Below, in pieces: positions 25,271 to 33,435 of a stretch of DNA of 64,000 bases. The stretch is from assembly GCA_016712355.1 (NCBI GenBank), contig JADJRF010000005.1, positions 992,001 through 1,056,000 of the forward strand, read 5' to 3'. The DNA comes from Vampirovibrionales bacterium (GTDB taxonomy: Bacteria > Cyanobacteriota > Vampirovibrionia > Vampirovibrionales > Vampirovibrionaceae). The notes below the pieces were generated by a model that worked only from the letters and a program-made list of their open reading frames with translations, was not told the DNA's origin and searched no databases. Made by a program: the position numbers and the translations under genes. How positions within the stretch are numbered: position 1 is the first letter of the stretch; every line of letters starts with the position of its first letter.

Positions 25271-26493
25271 TGCGCGCCTCATCGCCTCAAACCGTCGGAA
25301 TTCTGGGCGCGGGTCAGCTCGGAATGATGCTGGCCGAAGCGGCGCACGCGCTCGGGCTGCGCGCCCTCACCTTCGCGCCGGAAGACGATGCGCCAGCGGA
25401 TCGCGTCGCAAACGGACGCATCCGCGCAGGGTATGACGATAACGAGGCGCTGGCGCGTTTTGCGGCGCAGATAGATGTCGCCACGCTTGAATTTGAAAAT
25501 ATCCCGGTCAGCGCGTTGACCCGTCTTGCAGCCCAAAAGCTGGTTTTTCCCGGCCAACAGGCGCTTTTTGTCGCCCAGCACCGTTTGCGTGAAAAAACCT
25601 TTCTGGCGGGCCATGGCTTCCCATTGACCCCATTTCTGCCCGTCGGCGCGCCGGATGAGCTACCCTGCGCCTTCGCAACGCTGGGCGGCGATGCTTGCAT
25701 CCTGAAAACCGCCGCCTTTGGCTACGACGGCAAGGGACAATACCCCGTGTCGGACGCGGCCCAAGCCGAGGCCTTGATGCGATCGCTATCGCAAGCGACG
25801 TGTGTCGATCGTGGCCCGTGGGTGCTGGAGCGCCGCGTCGATTTCATGGCCGAGTGCTCGATGATTGCCGCCCGGCGCGTCATCCCCGGGCAAGACGCTT
25901 GTGACATCACGCATTTCGGCCTGATTGAAAATCATCATCGCGCCGGGATCCTCGATTGGTCGATGAGTCCGGCCCTATCGCTGGCGGATCTGGAAGAAAC
26001 CGCCGCCAAACTGACTGGCGATCTCATGGCGGCGCTCGATTACACCGGCATCCTGTGCGTGGAGCTGTTTGTGACTCGCGATCGTCGTCTTTTAATTAAC
26101 GAAATTGCGCCGCGCGTGCATAATTCGGGTCACCTCACGCGCGAAGGCTTTGTGGACAGTCAATTCGCTTGTCATCTTCAGGCGGGCTGCGGCCTTGCCT
26201 TTGGCCCGGTCGTCAGGCGAGCGCCCGCAGCGGCGATGGTTAATCTGCTGGGCGATTTATGGTTTGCCGGCGCAAACGCCGCCCCGCAAGAGCCTGATTG
26301 GACGGCGCTGAAAGCCTTTCCTGACGCCGCGCTGACGCTCTACGGAAAACCGGAGGCCCGATCGGGGCGCAAGATGGGCCATCTGGTCGTCACCGGAGAG
26401 CACCCGCACGCATGCGTCGCGCAAGCCCTTGCGGCGCGCGAAGCCTTGACGGCGACAGCGGCGACGGCTGCATCGCAATCCCGCTGCCCGTGA
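25270..26493 (+). CDS. purK: N5-carboxyaminoimidazole ribonucleotide synthase PurK
   Basis: About 407 residues, ATP-grasp family. It starts with GILGAGQLGMMLAEAA (nucleotide loop of the preATP-grasp domain). It continues with KTAAFGYDGKGQYPV (ATP-binding glycine loop), CVELFVTRDRRLLINEIAPRVHNSGHLT (metal and substrate site) and a C-terminal VNLLGDL. It makes N5-CAIR from AIR, bicarbonate and ATP for PurE. A GTG at 25267 directly precedes the ATG. Its stop overlaps the start of the MetAP-like gene by 4 bases, implying translational coupling. Confidence 0.95.
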   Translation: MRASSPQTVGILGAGQLGMMLAEAAHALGLRALTFAPEDDAPADRVANGRIRAGYDDNEALARFAAQIDVATLEFENIPVSALTRLAAQKLVFPGQQALFVAQHRLREKTFLAGHGFPLTPFLPVGAPDELPCAFATLGGDACILKTAAFGYDGKGQYPVSDAAQAEALMRSLSQATCVDRGPWVLERRVDFMAECSMIAARRVIPGQDACDITHFGLIENHHRAGILDWSMSPALSLADLEETAAKLTGDLMAALDYTGILCVELFVTRDRRLLINEIAPRVHNSGHLTREGFVDSQFACHLQAGCGLAFGPVVRRAPAAAMVNLLGDLWFAGANAAPQEPDWTALKAFPDAALTLYGKPEARSGRKMGHLVVTGEHPHACVAQALAAREALTATAATAASQSRCP

Positions 26494-27290
26494 GTCGTTT
26501 GAACCGAAGCGATCGCGCGGCATTGATGGCTGCGGCGCAAGCGGCTGGCGAAACCTGTGACGCCGCGATTGCCCTGGCTCAAGCCGGAATGCTTGCCTCC
26601 ACCGGCGATCTGGAAGACGTTGTGAATCGCTTGCTGCGCGAACACCGCGCCAGCGCCCCGTTTAAAAGCTTTGAAGGCTTTGGGTTTGCCTGCTGCGTCT
26701 CTCTGAATGCGGAAATCGTCAACGGTCCGCCCTTACCGGCGCGTCCCTTGCAGGCTGGCGACCTGTTGAGCGTGGCAGTGGGCGCGCAGATTCGAGGGTT
26801 TCATGGCAAGGCTGCCAGAACGGTCTATCTCGGCGGCGATACGCCGCCGCCGGACGTGACGCGCTTGTTGACGGGGACGCGCGCCGTGTTTGATCGCTTG
26901 CGCGAGAATCCTGCCGGATGTAAGCGTATTGGCGACCTCGGGGCGTGGATTCGCCACGCTGCTGATGCGTATGACCTGCGCGTGGTGGTCGACAGCGGCG
27001 GTTGGGGTATCGGCAAGCGCCTGCATCAGGATCCGCCCGCGCCCAATCTGGCGCACGGGCCCGGCGTCGATGCGCTGGATCTGCCGTTGACGCCCGATCT
27101 GGCGCTGACCCTGATGCCCATGATGACGCTGGGCGCAGAGGGCGCGTTTATCATCGCCGAAGACGGCTGGACGCAAGTCAGCGCCGATGGCGCGCTGACG
27201 GCGCATTTCGCCGAAACCTTGCTGGTGAGCGCAGACGGGATTGAAATCATCAGCGCGTCGGGTTGCTCGCCGTCTCTGGCAGAAGGCTGA
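26490..27290 (+). CDS. Methionine aminopeptidase-like pseudoenzyme (M24 fold)
   Basis: 266 residues from a GTG that overlaps the purK stop (GTGA). It aligns end to end with type I methionine aminopeptidase, including VSLNAEIVNGPP, AGDLLSVAVG, RGFHGKAARTV, GGWGIGKRLHQDPP, LTLMPMM, and DGWTQVSADGALTAHF. All five metal ligands of the E. coli enzyme are replaced: D97 by Ala (A96), D108 by Lys (K107), H171 by Trp (W172), E204 by Met (M209) and E235 by Ala (A241). The substrate-side H79 is Asn (N78); H178 is kept. The fold is therefore conserved without metal catalysis. A binding or ribosome-associated role is possible but unproven. Codon use matches neighbours, so it is not a decaying pseudogene. 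Confidence 0.85.
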   Translation: MSRLNRSDRAALMAAAQAAGETCDAAIALAQAGMLASTGDLEDVVNRLLREHRASAPFKSFEGFGFACCVSLNAEIVNGPPLPARPLQAGDLLSVAVGAQIRGFHGKAARTVYLGGDTPPPDVTRLLTGTRAVFDRLRENPAGCKRIGDLGAWIRHAADAYDLRVVVDSGGWGIGKRLHQDPPAPNLAHGPGVDALDLPLTPDLALTLMPMMTLGAEGAFIIAEDGWTQVSADGALTAHFAETLLVSADGIEIISASGCSPSLAEG

Positions 27291-27303
27291 CGCTGAAAAA
27301 CGC

Positions 27304-28584
27304 TTATTCTGACGCTGTGAGAGCCGCCGCCAGCACCAAAGGCTCGACCTCGCCCAGCGTTTCGGGGAGCGGATTTTTGGAAGCGCAGCCCAGCGTTTCG
27401 AATTTACGCAATTGCGGCAGCAGTCGACTGGACATCGAGCGCTGGGCGTCCTGATACCCGTTGACCACGGTGTTGAGGCCTGCGCCGAGCCGTTCGAACT
27501 TCTGCACAAACGTCACTGCGCGCTTGTGCAATTCTTCGCCAATTTGCCGGATTTCCTCGGCGTCGCGCGACAGTCGGACCTGACGCCATTCGTAGGCCAC
27601 GGCCTTGAGAATCGCCATCAGAATCAGTGGACTGGCCAGAATGACGTTGCGACGAAAGGCGCTTTCCATTAGATCCGGGCGGGTTTCCAAGGCGACGCGC
27701 AGCATCGATTCGCGCGGGACGAACAGGACGACAAAATCGACGCTTTCTTTCACCTGGGCTTCATAGGCTTTGGCGCTGAGCTTGCCGATTTCGGCTTCGA
27801 GCGCGCGGGCGTGACGGCTGCGTTCTTCCTGCAGCGCGGCCTCGTCGCCGCTGAGATCGGCCATGCGCTCCAGTGCGCCTAGCAGGGTTTTGGCGTCAAT
27901 CAACAGGCAACGTCCGTTGGTCAGCGGGATTTTAATATCGGGGCGCAGCGCGCCGACGCTCACCTGCTCTTCAAACGTGACGCCGGAGGCTTCCAGCAAT
28001 CGCGCTAACTCCAGTTCGCCCCAATCGCCGCGTCCTTTGCTGTTGCTCAGCGCGTCGGCGAGTTGGCGATTCACCCCTAAGAAGGTCTCCAGTTGCGTTT
28101 TGAGCGAGAGGGTTTCTTTATCCTGGCGTTCCACCAGCTCTTTCAGGGGTTTTAACATGGCGTCAATGGCGGATACTTCCTGACGTCGCTCTTTTTCGGC
28201 CACGGCGTCGAGATCGGCGAGTCGATCTTTCAGGACTTTTTGACTGAGGGTTTCAAAGGCCTCGCGGAGCTGCTCACGCAGCGGCGTCATTTCCGCCTGA
28301 AGCGCCTGCAAGCGCGTCTGAGCCGTCAGGGCCTGCTCGCGCGTTTCCTGCAGTTCGCGCGCGCGGGTCTGTAGCGCAATGTCTTGCTGGCTGAGCGCTT
28401 CGGTGATTCGGGCCGCGTCCGCTTCCAGATGAGCGATCAGACCGCGCTGACGCTCAGTGTCAAGATCGGACGCGGCCCGCGCGCGCGTCCAGCGGCGATC
28501 GAGAATCATCCAGCAAAGCCCGCCGCCTGCCAGCGCGCCCAGCGTGAGGGCGATGAAAGCGGTTTCCCAATTCCATATCAGCAT
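27304..28584 (-). CDS. rmuC: RmuC-family DNA recombination protein
   Basis: 426 residues. One N-terminal membrane helix (FIALTLGALAGGGLCWMIL) is followed by a long coiled coil (about 35-165) and the RmuC domain. Its hallmarks are SKGRGDWGELELARLLEASG, PDIKIPLTNGRCLLIDAKT, VLFVPRESMLRVAL, and ILASPLILMAILKAVAYEWRQ. RmuC limits inversions at short repeats and has a restriction-endonuclease-like core with the Asp...Asp-Ala-Lys pattern. It is the last gene in a same-strand run after ftsL-like, ftsI and murE, with a 35-base gap to murE. Confidence 0.93.
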   Translation of the reverse strand: MLIWNWETAFIALTLGALAGGGLCWMILDRRWTRARAASDLDTERQRGLIAHLEADAARITEALSQQDIALQTRARELQETREQALTAQTRLQALQAEMTPLREQLREAFETLSQKVLKDRLADLDAVAEKERRQEVSAIDAMLKPLKELVERQDKETLSLKTQLETFLGVNRQLADALSNSKGRGDWGELELARLLEASGVTFEEQVSVGALRPDIKIPLTNGRCLLIDAKTLLGALERMADLSGDEAALQEERSRHARALEAEIGKLSAKAYEAQVKESVDFVVLFVPRESMLRVALETRPDLMESAFRRNVILASPLILMAILKAVAYEWRQVRLSRDAEEIRQIGEELHKRAVTFVQKFERLGAGLNTVVNGYQDAQRSMSSRLLPQLRKFETLGCASKNPLPETLGEVEPLVLAAALTASE

Positions 28585-28619
28585 CAGCGGCCTCGATTCC
28601 TTCTATTGAGAGGGTTCTA

Positions 28620-30167
28620 TCACGGACGGCTGGCTTCAGCGCGCCGACTGGCCAGGTACTGTTGCGCTTCTTCGCGATCGTCAAAGTGAATAGCGCCATC
28701 GGCCAGAAGTTGGTAGTCTTCGTGGCCTTTGCCGGCCAGCACCACGACGTCGCGCGGCCCGGCCCCGTCGATGGCCTGACGAATCGCCGATCGCCGATCG
28801 GCGTTTACCGCCATGCGCTGGGCGTCAAACGTCTGAATGCCGCTGAGGATATCGCTGATAATCTGCTGAGGATCTTCGCTGCGCGGATTATCGGAGGTGA
28901 CGATCACCGCATCGGCGAGACGTTCGGCAATCGCGCCCATTTTGGGGCGCTTGGTGGCGTCGCGATCGCCGCCGCAGCCAAACACCACCCATAAACGGCC
29001 GCCGCTGGGCGTGACTTGCCTGGCCGCCGCCAGCACGTTTTCCAGCCCGTCGGGGGTGTGGGCGTAATCGACAATCACCGCCGGTTCGCTGGCCACCACT
29101 TCAAAGCGTCCGCGCACCCCGCGCACGGCTGCCAGAGAATCGGCTGCGGCGGCCAGCGGTACGCCCATCGCCAGCGCGCCTGCCAGGGCCGCCAGCGCGT
29201 TATACACGCTAAAACGACCGGCGATTAGCAGCGTCACGAGCCGTTCGCCTTGCGGCGTGACGGCTCTGAACGACGCGCCATCAATCGTATAGGTCGCCTC
29301 CACGGCGCGGACGTCCGCGCTAGGATTCTCCAGCGCGTAGGTCAGCGGATGAATCCCGGGTGGGCAGGCCTCTAAAAACGTCTGCGCCCACGGGTCGTCC
29401 AGATTAATTACGGCGGCGGCTGGCGGCGTCAGTCCGCTGAACAACAACGCTTTGGCGCTGGCGTAATCGGCCATTGTCCGGTGAAAATCCAGATGATCCT
29501 GCGTGAGATTGGTAATGATGGCGCACTGAAAGCGACACCCGTACACGCGGCGCTGGCTCAGCGCATGAGAACTGACCTCCATCACGACCGTATCCGCCCC
29601 CGCGTCGCGCATCTGCGCCAGCGTAGCCTGTAGATCTTCAGCCATCGGCGTGGTGTGGCCCGTGGATTCATACGCGTCGGGCTCCGCCGCTGCGTCGCCC
29701 GCCATGCGCTGGCCCAGCGTCCCCACCAGCCCCACGCGTCGCCCGACGTCGCGTAGAATGGTCTCCAGCAAATGGGTCACAGTGGTTTTGCCGTTGGTCC
29801 CGGTGACGCCGACGAGGGTCAAGGCGCGTCCCGGCTCGCCGTAAAACTGGCTGCACAGCGCGCCCAGCGCCAACGCCGCATCGTCTGCGGTGATCAGCGC
29901 GGCTCCAGCGTCGCGGCAGGCGGCCTCGAACTGCGCTGCGCGACTGCTCGAGGCGATGATAGCGGCAGCGCCCGCCGCGAGCGCGCTGGAAATATAACGA
30001 TGCCCATCGGCGTGTTCACCCGCCAGCGCCACAAAGGCGAATCCGGGGCGCACGCGACGGGAATCCGCCGTTACGCCGGTAATCTCGGGATCGCCGTCCC
30101 CTATCGACGTCAAGACAGGCTTCGACACAATAGACGAGAGGGGGCGCGTCAGCGTGGTGAGTTTCAT
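28620..30167 (-). CDS. murE: UDP-MurNAc-tripeptide synthetase MurE
   Basis: 515 residues of the Mur ligase family. It has ITGVTADSRRVRPGFAFVAL at the N-terminus, the ATP loop VTGTNGKTTVTHLLE, the central TNLTQDHLDFH, and ADSRxV-type features. The C-terminal substrate loop is DNPRSEDP; the DNPR form is typical of meso-diaminopimelate-adding MurE. It catalyses the third amino acid addition to the peptidoglycan precursor in the cytoplasm. It follows the PBP2/FtsI gene with a 20-base gap, as in dcw clusters. Confidence 0.95.
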   Translation of the reverse strand: MKLTTLTRPLSSIVSKPVLTSIGDGDPEITGVTADSRRVRPGFAFVALAGEHADGHRYISSALAAGAAAIIASSSRAAQFEAACRDAGAALITADDAALALGALCSQFYGEPGRALTLVGVTGTNGKTTVTHLLETILRDVGRRVGLVGTLGQRMAGDAAAEPDAYESTGHTTPMAEDLQATLAQMRDAGADTVVMEVSSHALSQRRVYGCRFQCAIITNLTQDHLDFHRTMADYASAKALLFSGLTPPAAAVINLDDPWAQTFLEACPPGIHPLTYALENPSADVRAVEATYTIDGASFRAVTPQGERLVTLLIAGRFSVYNALAALAGALAMGVPLAAAADSLAAVRGVRGRFEVVASEPAVIVDYAHTPDGLENVLAAARQVTPSGGRLWVVFGCGGDRDATKRPKMGAIAERLADAVIVTSDNPRSEDPQQIISDILSGIQTFDAQRMAVNADRRSAIRQAIDGAGPRDVVVLAGKGHEDYQLLADGAIHFDDREEAQQYLASRRAEASRP

Positions 30168-30187
30168 GAGAGGGGCTTGCCTTTCCT

Positions 30188-32071
30188 CTAAAGCTTGGGA
30201 AGCTTGCGTTCGATGGATTTCTGCGACAGTTTTGCCGGATTAATGCCCAGATATGGCATGGTCTCGTCGGCGATGGCCTTGAAAATAGGCCCTGCGACCG
30301 TACTTCCCCACGATTCTGCCATAGTGGGACTGTCAATCACCACCATCATCAGCGCGCGCGGGGCTTCAGCGGGATAATACCCAATAAACGAGGTAAAGCG
30401 CTGATTGGTATATCCGCGCCCGCCTTCGACCGGCTTGCGGGACGTGCCGGTTTTTCCGGCGACCGACACGCCTTCCAGGCGAACGGTCGATGTTTTCTGC
30501 CGATCGATGCTCTGGCGAAGCAAATCGGTCAGGCTGTCGGCGGTTTGGGCGGAAATTACGCGTCGTTGTACGCGTTGATGACGGTTGGCGATGATATAGG
30601 GCATATTCCAGATGCCGTGATTGGCGATCGCCGCCACGCCTGCGGCCATTTGCAACGGCGTGGCCGCCAGCCCGTACCCAAAGCCGATATTGGCATGCGT
30701 GGATTCAGACCATTCGCTAATCGGCAGCAAGATGCCGCGCGATTCGCCGGGGAGATCGACCCCGGTGCGCTTGCCCATGCCAAAGGCGCGCAGCAGATTG
30801 TACTGCGGTTCTTTGGGCATCATCATCGAGATCTTGGCGCTGCCGATGTTGCTGGAGTGCTCAAACAGAGAGACCAGATCAATCATGCCGGGATGCGGGC
30901 GTCGGTAGTAATCGTAGTTCTCGATGGTCCAGCCGCCGATTTTCATGCGCCCCGTGTCCAGAATGCGAGAATCAGGGCGCACCACGCCGGTTTCAAGTCC
31001 GCAGGCGACCGTGATAATTTTCATCGTAGAGCCGGGCGGATAGACGTCTGTCACGGCCCAGTTTTTAAGGGTTTCTGCTGACGTTTTGCCAAAATGCAGG
31101 GGGTCATACGTGGGCCAGACGGCGAAGGCCAGAATCTCGCCGGTTTGCGGATTCAGCATAATCACCGCGCCGCGCAACGCCTTGCTCCGCGCAATGCCAG
31201 CGGCCAGCTCGCGTTCGGCGACAAACTGAATCCGTGAATCTATCGTTAAATGGGCGTCTTCTGCTTTAGGTTCTCGCAGAACCATCTCCAGATTGACTTT
31301 GTCCAGATTCATCACGCCGCCCTTGCCGTCCAATTCGGCGACGCCCAAGCCCTGAGGCGGTTTTTTCAGAATATCGCGCGCGCTCCATTCGACGCCTGCG
31401 CTGATATCGGCCTCATCGTTAACATACCCAAGCAGATGCCCGGCCAAAGTGCCTTGCGGATAATTGCGCACCGGCTTCTTGGCGATATCCATGCCGGGAA
31501 TGGGGATGCGTCGGGTTAACGGGCGTCCCTGATCGTCGGTCAGCGGCAGGCCGGTTTTGGGATGTTTCAGCGGCAGGACGACGCGCGCGCTTTGAATGCG
31601 GTCGATCACCGCGCGCGGCAGGTCGCGCGCCAGCCGAATCGTCGGAAACTGATCCGCAGGCTGAGAAAGCAGCCCCGCGACGCGCTCAAATGGAAGATTT
31701 GCAGGCATGGCAAGCGCCGGGGCCAGCGCCGCCGCCACCTGATAAGGCGAGGCTTTGAAAAAATAGCGCGGGTGCGCGTATAAATCGTATAAAAACGTGT
31801 CTTCCGCCAGAATCACCCCGTTACGATCCAGAATCCGTCCGCGATTATACAGATTGGCAGACGAGCTGCGCGCTTTTCGCGCCTTCTGCTCCAGATTGGC
31901 GGCATCCCAAACCTGAACGTAAAAAAGCCGGCATGCGACCGCCGCGCCCAATGCCGCCAGCAGAACGAACGCTGCAGCAAAGCGCCTCTGGCGACGACGT
32001 CCCGCTGCATCGGACGCAGATGCGCGATCCAGACGCGCGCGGCTGCCGCTAGGGCGAGAAGGCGAAGGCAT
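30188..32071 (-). CDS. ftsI: Division transpeptidase, PBP2/FtsI family
   Basis: 627 residues. A short Arg-rich cytoplasmic tail is followed by a membrane helix (about 32-50), the PBP dimerisation domain with NRGRILDRNGVILAED, and a transpeptidase domain. Active-site motifs are PPGSTMKII (SxxK), EHSSNIG (SxN) and VAGKTGTSRK (KTG). There is no PASTA domain. It cross-links septal peptidoglycan. Between an FtsL-like gene (upstream, 5 bases) and murE (downstream), it keeps the ftsL-ftsI-murE order of the dcw cluster, but murF, mraY and mraW are absent from the window. Confidence 0.93.
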   Translation of the reverse strand: MPSPSRPSGSRARLDRASASDAAGRRRQRRFAAAFVLLAALGAAVACRLFYVQVWDAANLEQKARKARSSSANLYNRGRILDRNGVILAEDTFLYDLYAHPRYFFKASPYQVAAALAPALAMPANLPFERVAGLLSQPADQFPTIRLARDLPRAVIDRIQSARVVLPLKHPKTGLPLTDDQGRPLTRRIPIPGMDIAKKPVRNYPQGTLAGHLLGYVNDEADISAGVEWSARDILKKPPQGLGVAELDGKGGVMNLDKVNLEMVLREPKAEDAHLTIDSRIQFVAERELAAGIARSKALRGAVIMLNPQTGEILAFAVWPTYDPLHFGKTSAETLKNWAVTDVYPPGSTMKIITVACGLETGVVRPDSRILDTGRMKIGGWTIENYDYYRRPHPGMIDLVSLFEHSSNIGSAKISMMMPKEPQYNLLRAFGMGKRTGVDLPGESRGILLPISEWSESTHANIGFGYGLAATPLQMAAGVAAIANHGIWNMPYIIANRHQRVQRRVISAQTADSLTDLLRQSIDRQKTSTVRLEGVSVAGKTGTSRKPVEGGRGYTNQRFTSFIGYYPAEAPRALMMVVIDSPTMAESWGSTVAGPIFKAIADETMPYLGINPAKLSQKSIERKLPKL

Positions 32072-32076
32072 CGGCG

Positions 32077-32466
32077 CTAGTATCCATAGGTTTTGGGCGC
32101 GGGAGGGCGTTGTAGCAAGGCGGCGGAAAACACGAACGGCGCTGGTTCTGCGGGGGCGGCGACTTCAATGACTTCTTCCGGCAGGTGCAGGGTCGGCGCC
32201 TGTGCGGCGGCCGACTGGATGTTCTGGAACGATTGCAGGCGATTCAAGCGCGCCTGTAGATTGCGGTTATCTTCATTCATCTGGCGCGCGCGCTTCATCG
32301 TGCGGTTGATGCCCGTTTCATAATGAACCACGGTTCCATACAAGGCAATCGCCACGCAGACGCCTACCAGAAACGCCGCGCCCAGAACCACGCACACCAG
32401 TCGCAACTGTCGTACGCCGCGCGAGGGTTTAAAATCTCCCTGAATCAGCAGCCGCCGGGTCTTCAT
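32077..32466 (-). CDS. FtsL-like small division membrane protein
   Basis: About 129 residues from the ATG of MKTRRLLIQGDF. One transmembrane helix (VCVVLGAAFLVGVCVAIALYG) is followed by a coiled-coil-like segment (NRTMKRARQMNEDNRNLQARLNRLQSF, here split as leucine heptads) and a Pro/Ala-rich tail. Size, topology and its place directly before ftsI fit FtsL/DivIC, whose sequences are poorly conserved. The upstream frame extension overlaps the divergent DUF4112 region and is unlikely to be translated. Function inferred from position. Confidence 0.6.
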   Translation of the reverse strand: MKTRRLLIQGDFKPSRGVRQLRLVCVVLGAAFLVGVCVAIALYGTVVHYETGINRTMKRARQMNEDNRNLQARLNRLQSFQNIQSAAAQAPTLHLPEEVIEVAAPAEPAPFVFSAALLQRPPAPKTYGY

Positions 32467-32572
32467 GTCGAATGTCGCTCCAGGCTCTCTTTCCGTGCCG
32501 CGCCCGCTGGGCGTTGTTTCTATTATCGCGACGGAAGTCGACGCTGGCAACGATTCTTTCTATAATGTCACT

Positions 32573-33079
32573 ATGCTCCCATTCATGCCAAAGCGCTTCA
32601 ATCGTCCTTCGACCGTGCTGGCCGCGTCTGACGATACCCCGCCGCCGCGTTGCCTGCGGGCTGCGCGCGGGATTGCCTGGCTGCTGGACGATGGGATTCG
32701 TCTGCCTTTCTTTAATATTCGCATTGGTCTTGATCCGCTGCTGGGTCTGCTTCCTTTTTGGGGCGACTGGGTGAGCTTTGCGCTCTCGTTGTACTTGATA
32801 GGCGTCGCGTTTTATTTACGCGCGCCCAGCTTGTTGCTGCGTCGTCTGGCGTTTAACGTATTGCTCGATCAGGCCGTGGGCCTTGTGCCGGTGGTGGGCG
32901 ACCTGCTGGATTTCGGCGTGAAGTCCAACCGACTGAACCTGACCTTGTTGGAGCGCTGGGTGCGCGATCCTGAGGGCTTTACGCTAGGCCCGCCGCCTCT
33001 GCTGAACCAGAAGATTTTTCCGTTCCTGCTCCGCGCGTTGCGAGCCCGAAAGCGCGTGGTGAAGGCCGGTTCGGCGTAA
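32573..33079 (+). CDS. DUF4112 family protein
   Basis: 168 residues. The core GIAWLLDDGIRLPFFNIRIGLDPLLGLLPFWGDW, a hydrophobic segment and the second LLDQAVGLVPVVGDLLDFGVKSNRLNLTLL (each quoted in pieces of the conserved DUF4112 pattern, GLDxxLGLxPxxGD and VPVVGDLxDxxxKAN) identify the family. Members are small membrane proteins of unknown function, common in proteobacteria and cyanobacteria. It is divergent from the ftsL-like gene. Longer in-frame starts overlap that gene and lack a ribosome binding site. Confidence 0.85.
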   Translation: MLPFMPKRFNRPSTVLAASDDTPPPRCLRAARGIAWLLDDGIRLPFFNIRIGLDPLLGLLPFWGDWVSFALSLYLIGVAFYLRAPSLLLRRLAFNVLLDQAVGLVPVVGDLLDFGVKSNRLNLTLLERWVRDPEGFTLGPPPLLNQKIFPFLLRALRARKRVVKAGSA

Positions 33080-33114
33080 GCTGCCTGCTCAGCGATCGTT
33101 TTAAAAAAACAGGG

Positions 33115-33143
33115 GTGACGTCTCACCGTCTCCACAGTATGAT
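33115..33143 (+). promoter_or_regulatory. Promoter of tRNA-Val
   Basis: GTGACG (-35-like) and TATGAT (-10-like) are separated by 17 bases and end 20 bases before the mature tRNA. Confidence 0.55.
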
Positions 33144-33163
33144 AGAGCCTGCCAAGACGCGTT

Positions 33164-33238
<75 letters not shown>

Positions 33239-33435
33239 CTTACTTGGCTGGGAGTAGGAACGTTTAATGGACCTGTTGTCTATATTTTCTGTGGCATTCG
33301 GTGGGTTTTGTTTAGGCCTTTTTTAAGTCCCCTTGCCTCATGAATTATTACATATTTAGTTTTTTGTATGCCGTCTTCTGCTATCCAACCAATTGTGGAT
33401 CGCCTTTCGGTTAAATCAATAACGCCTTGATGTCA

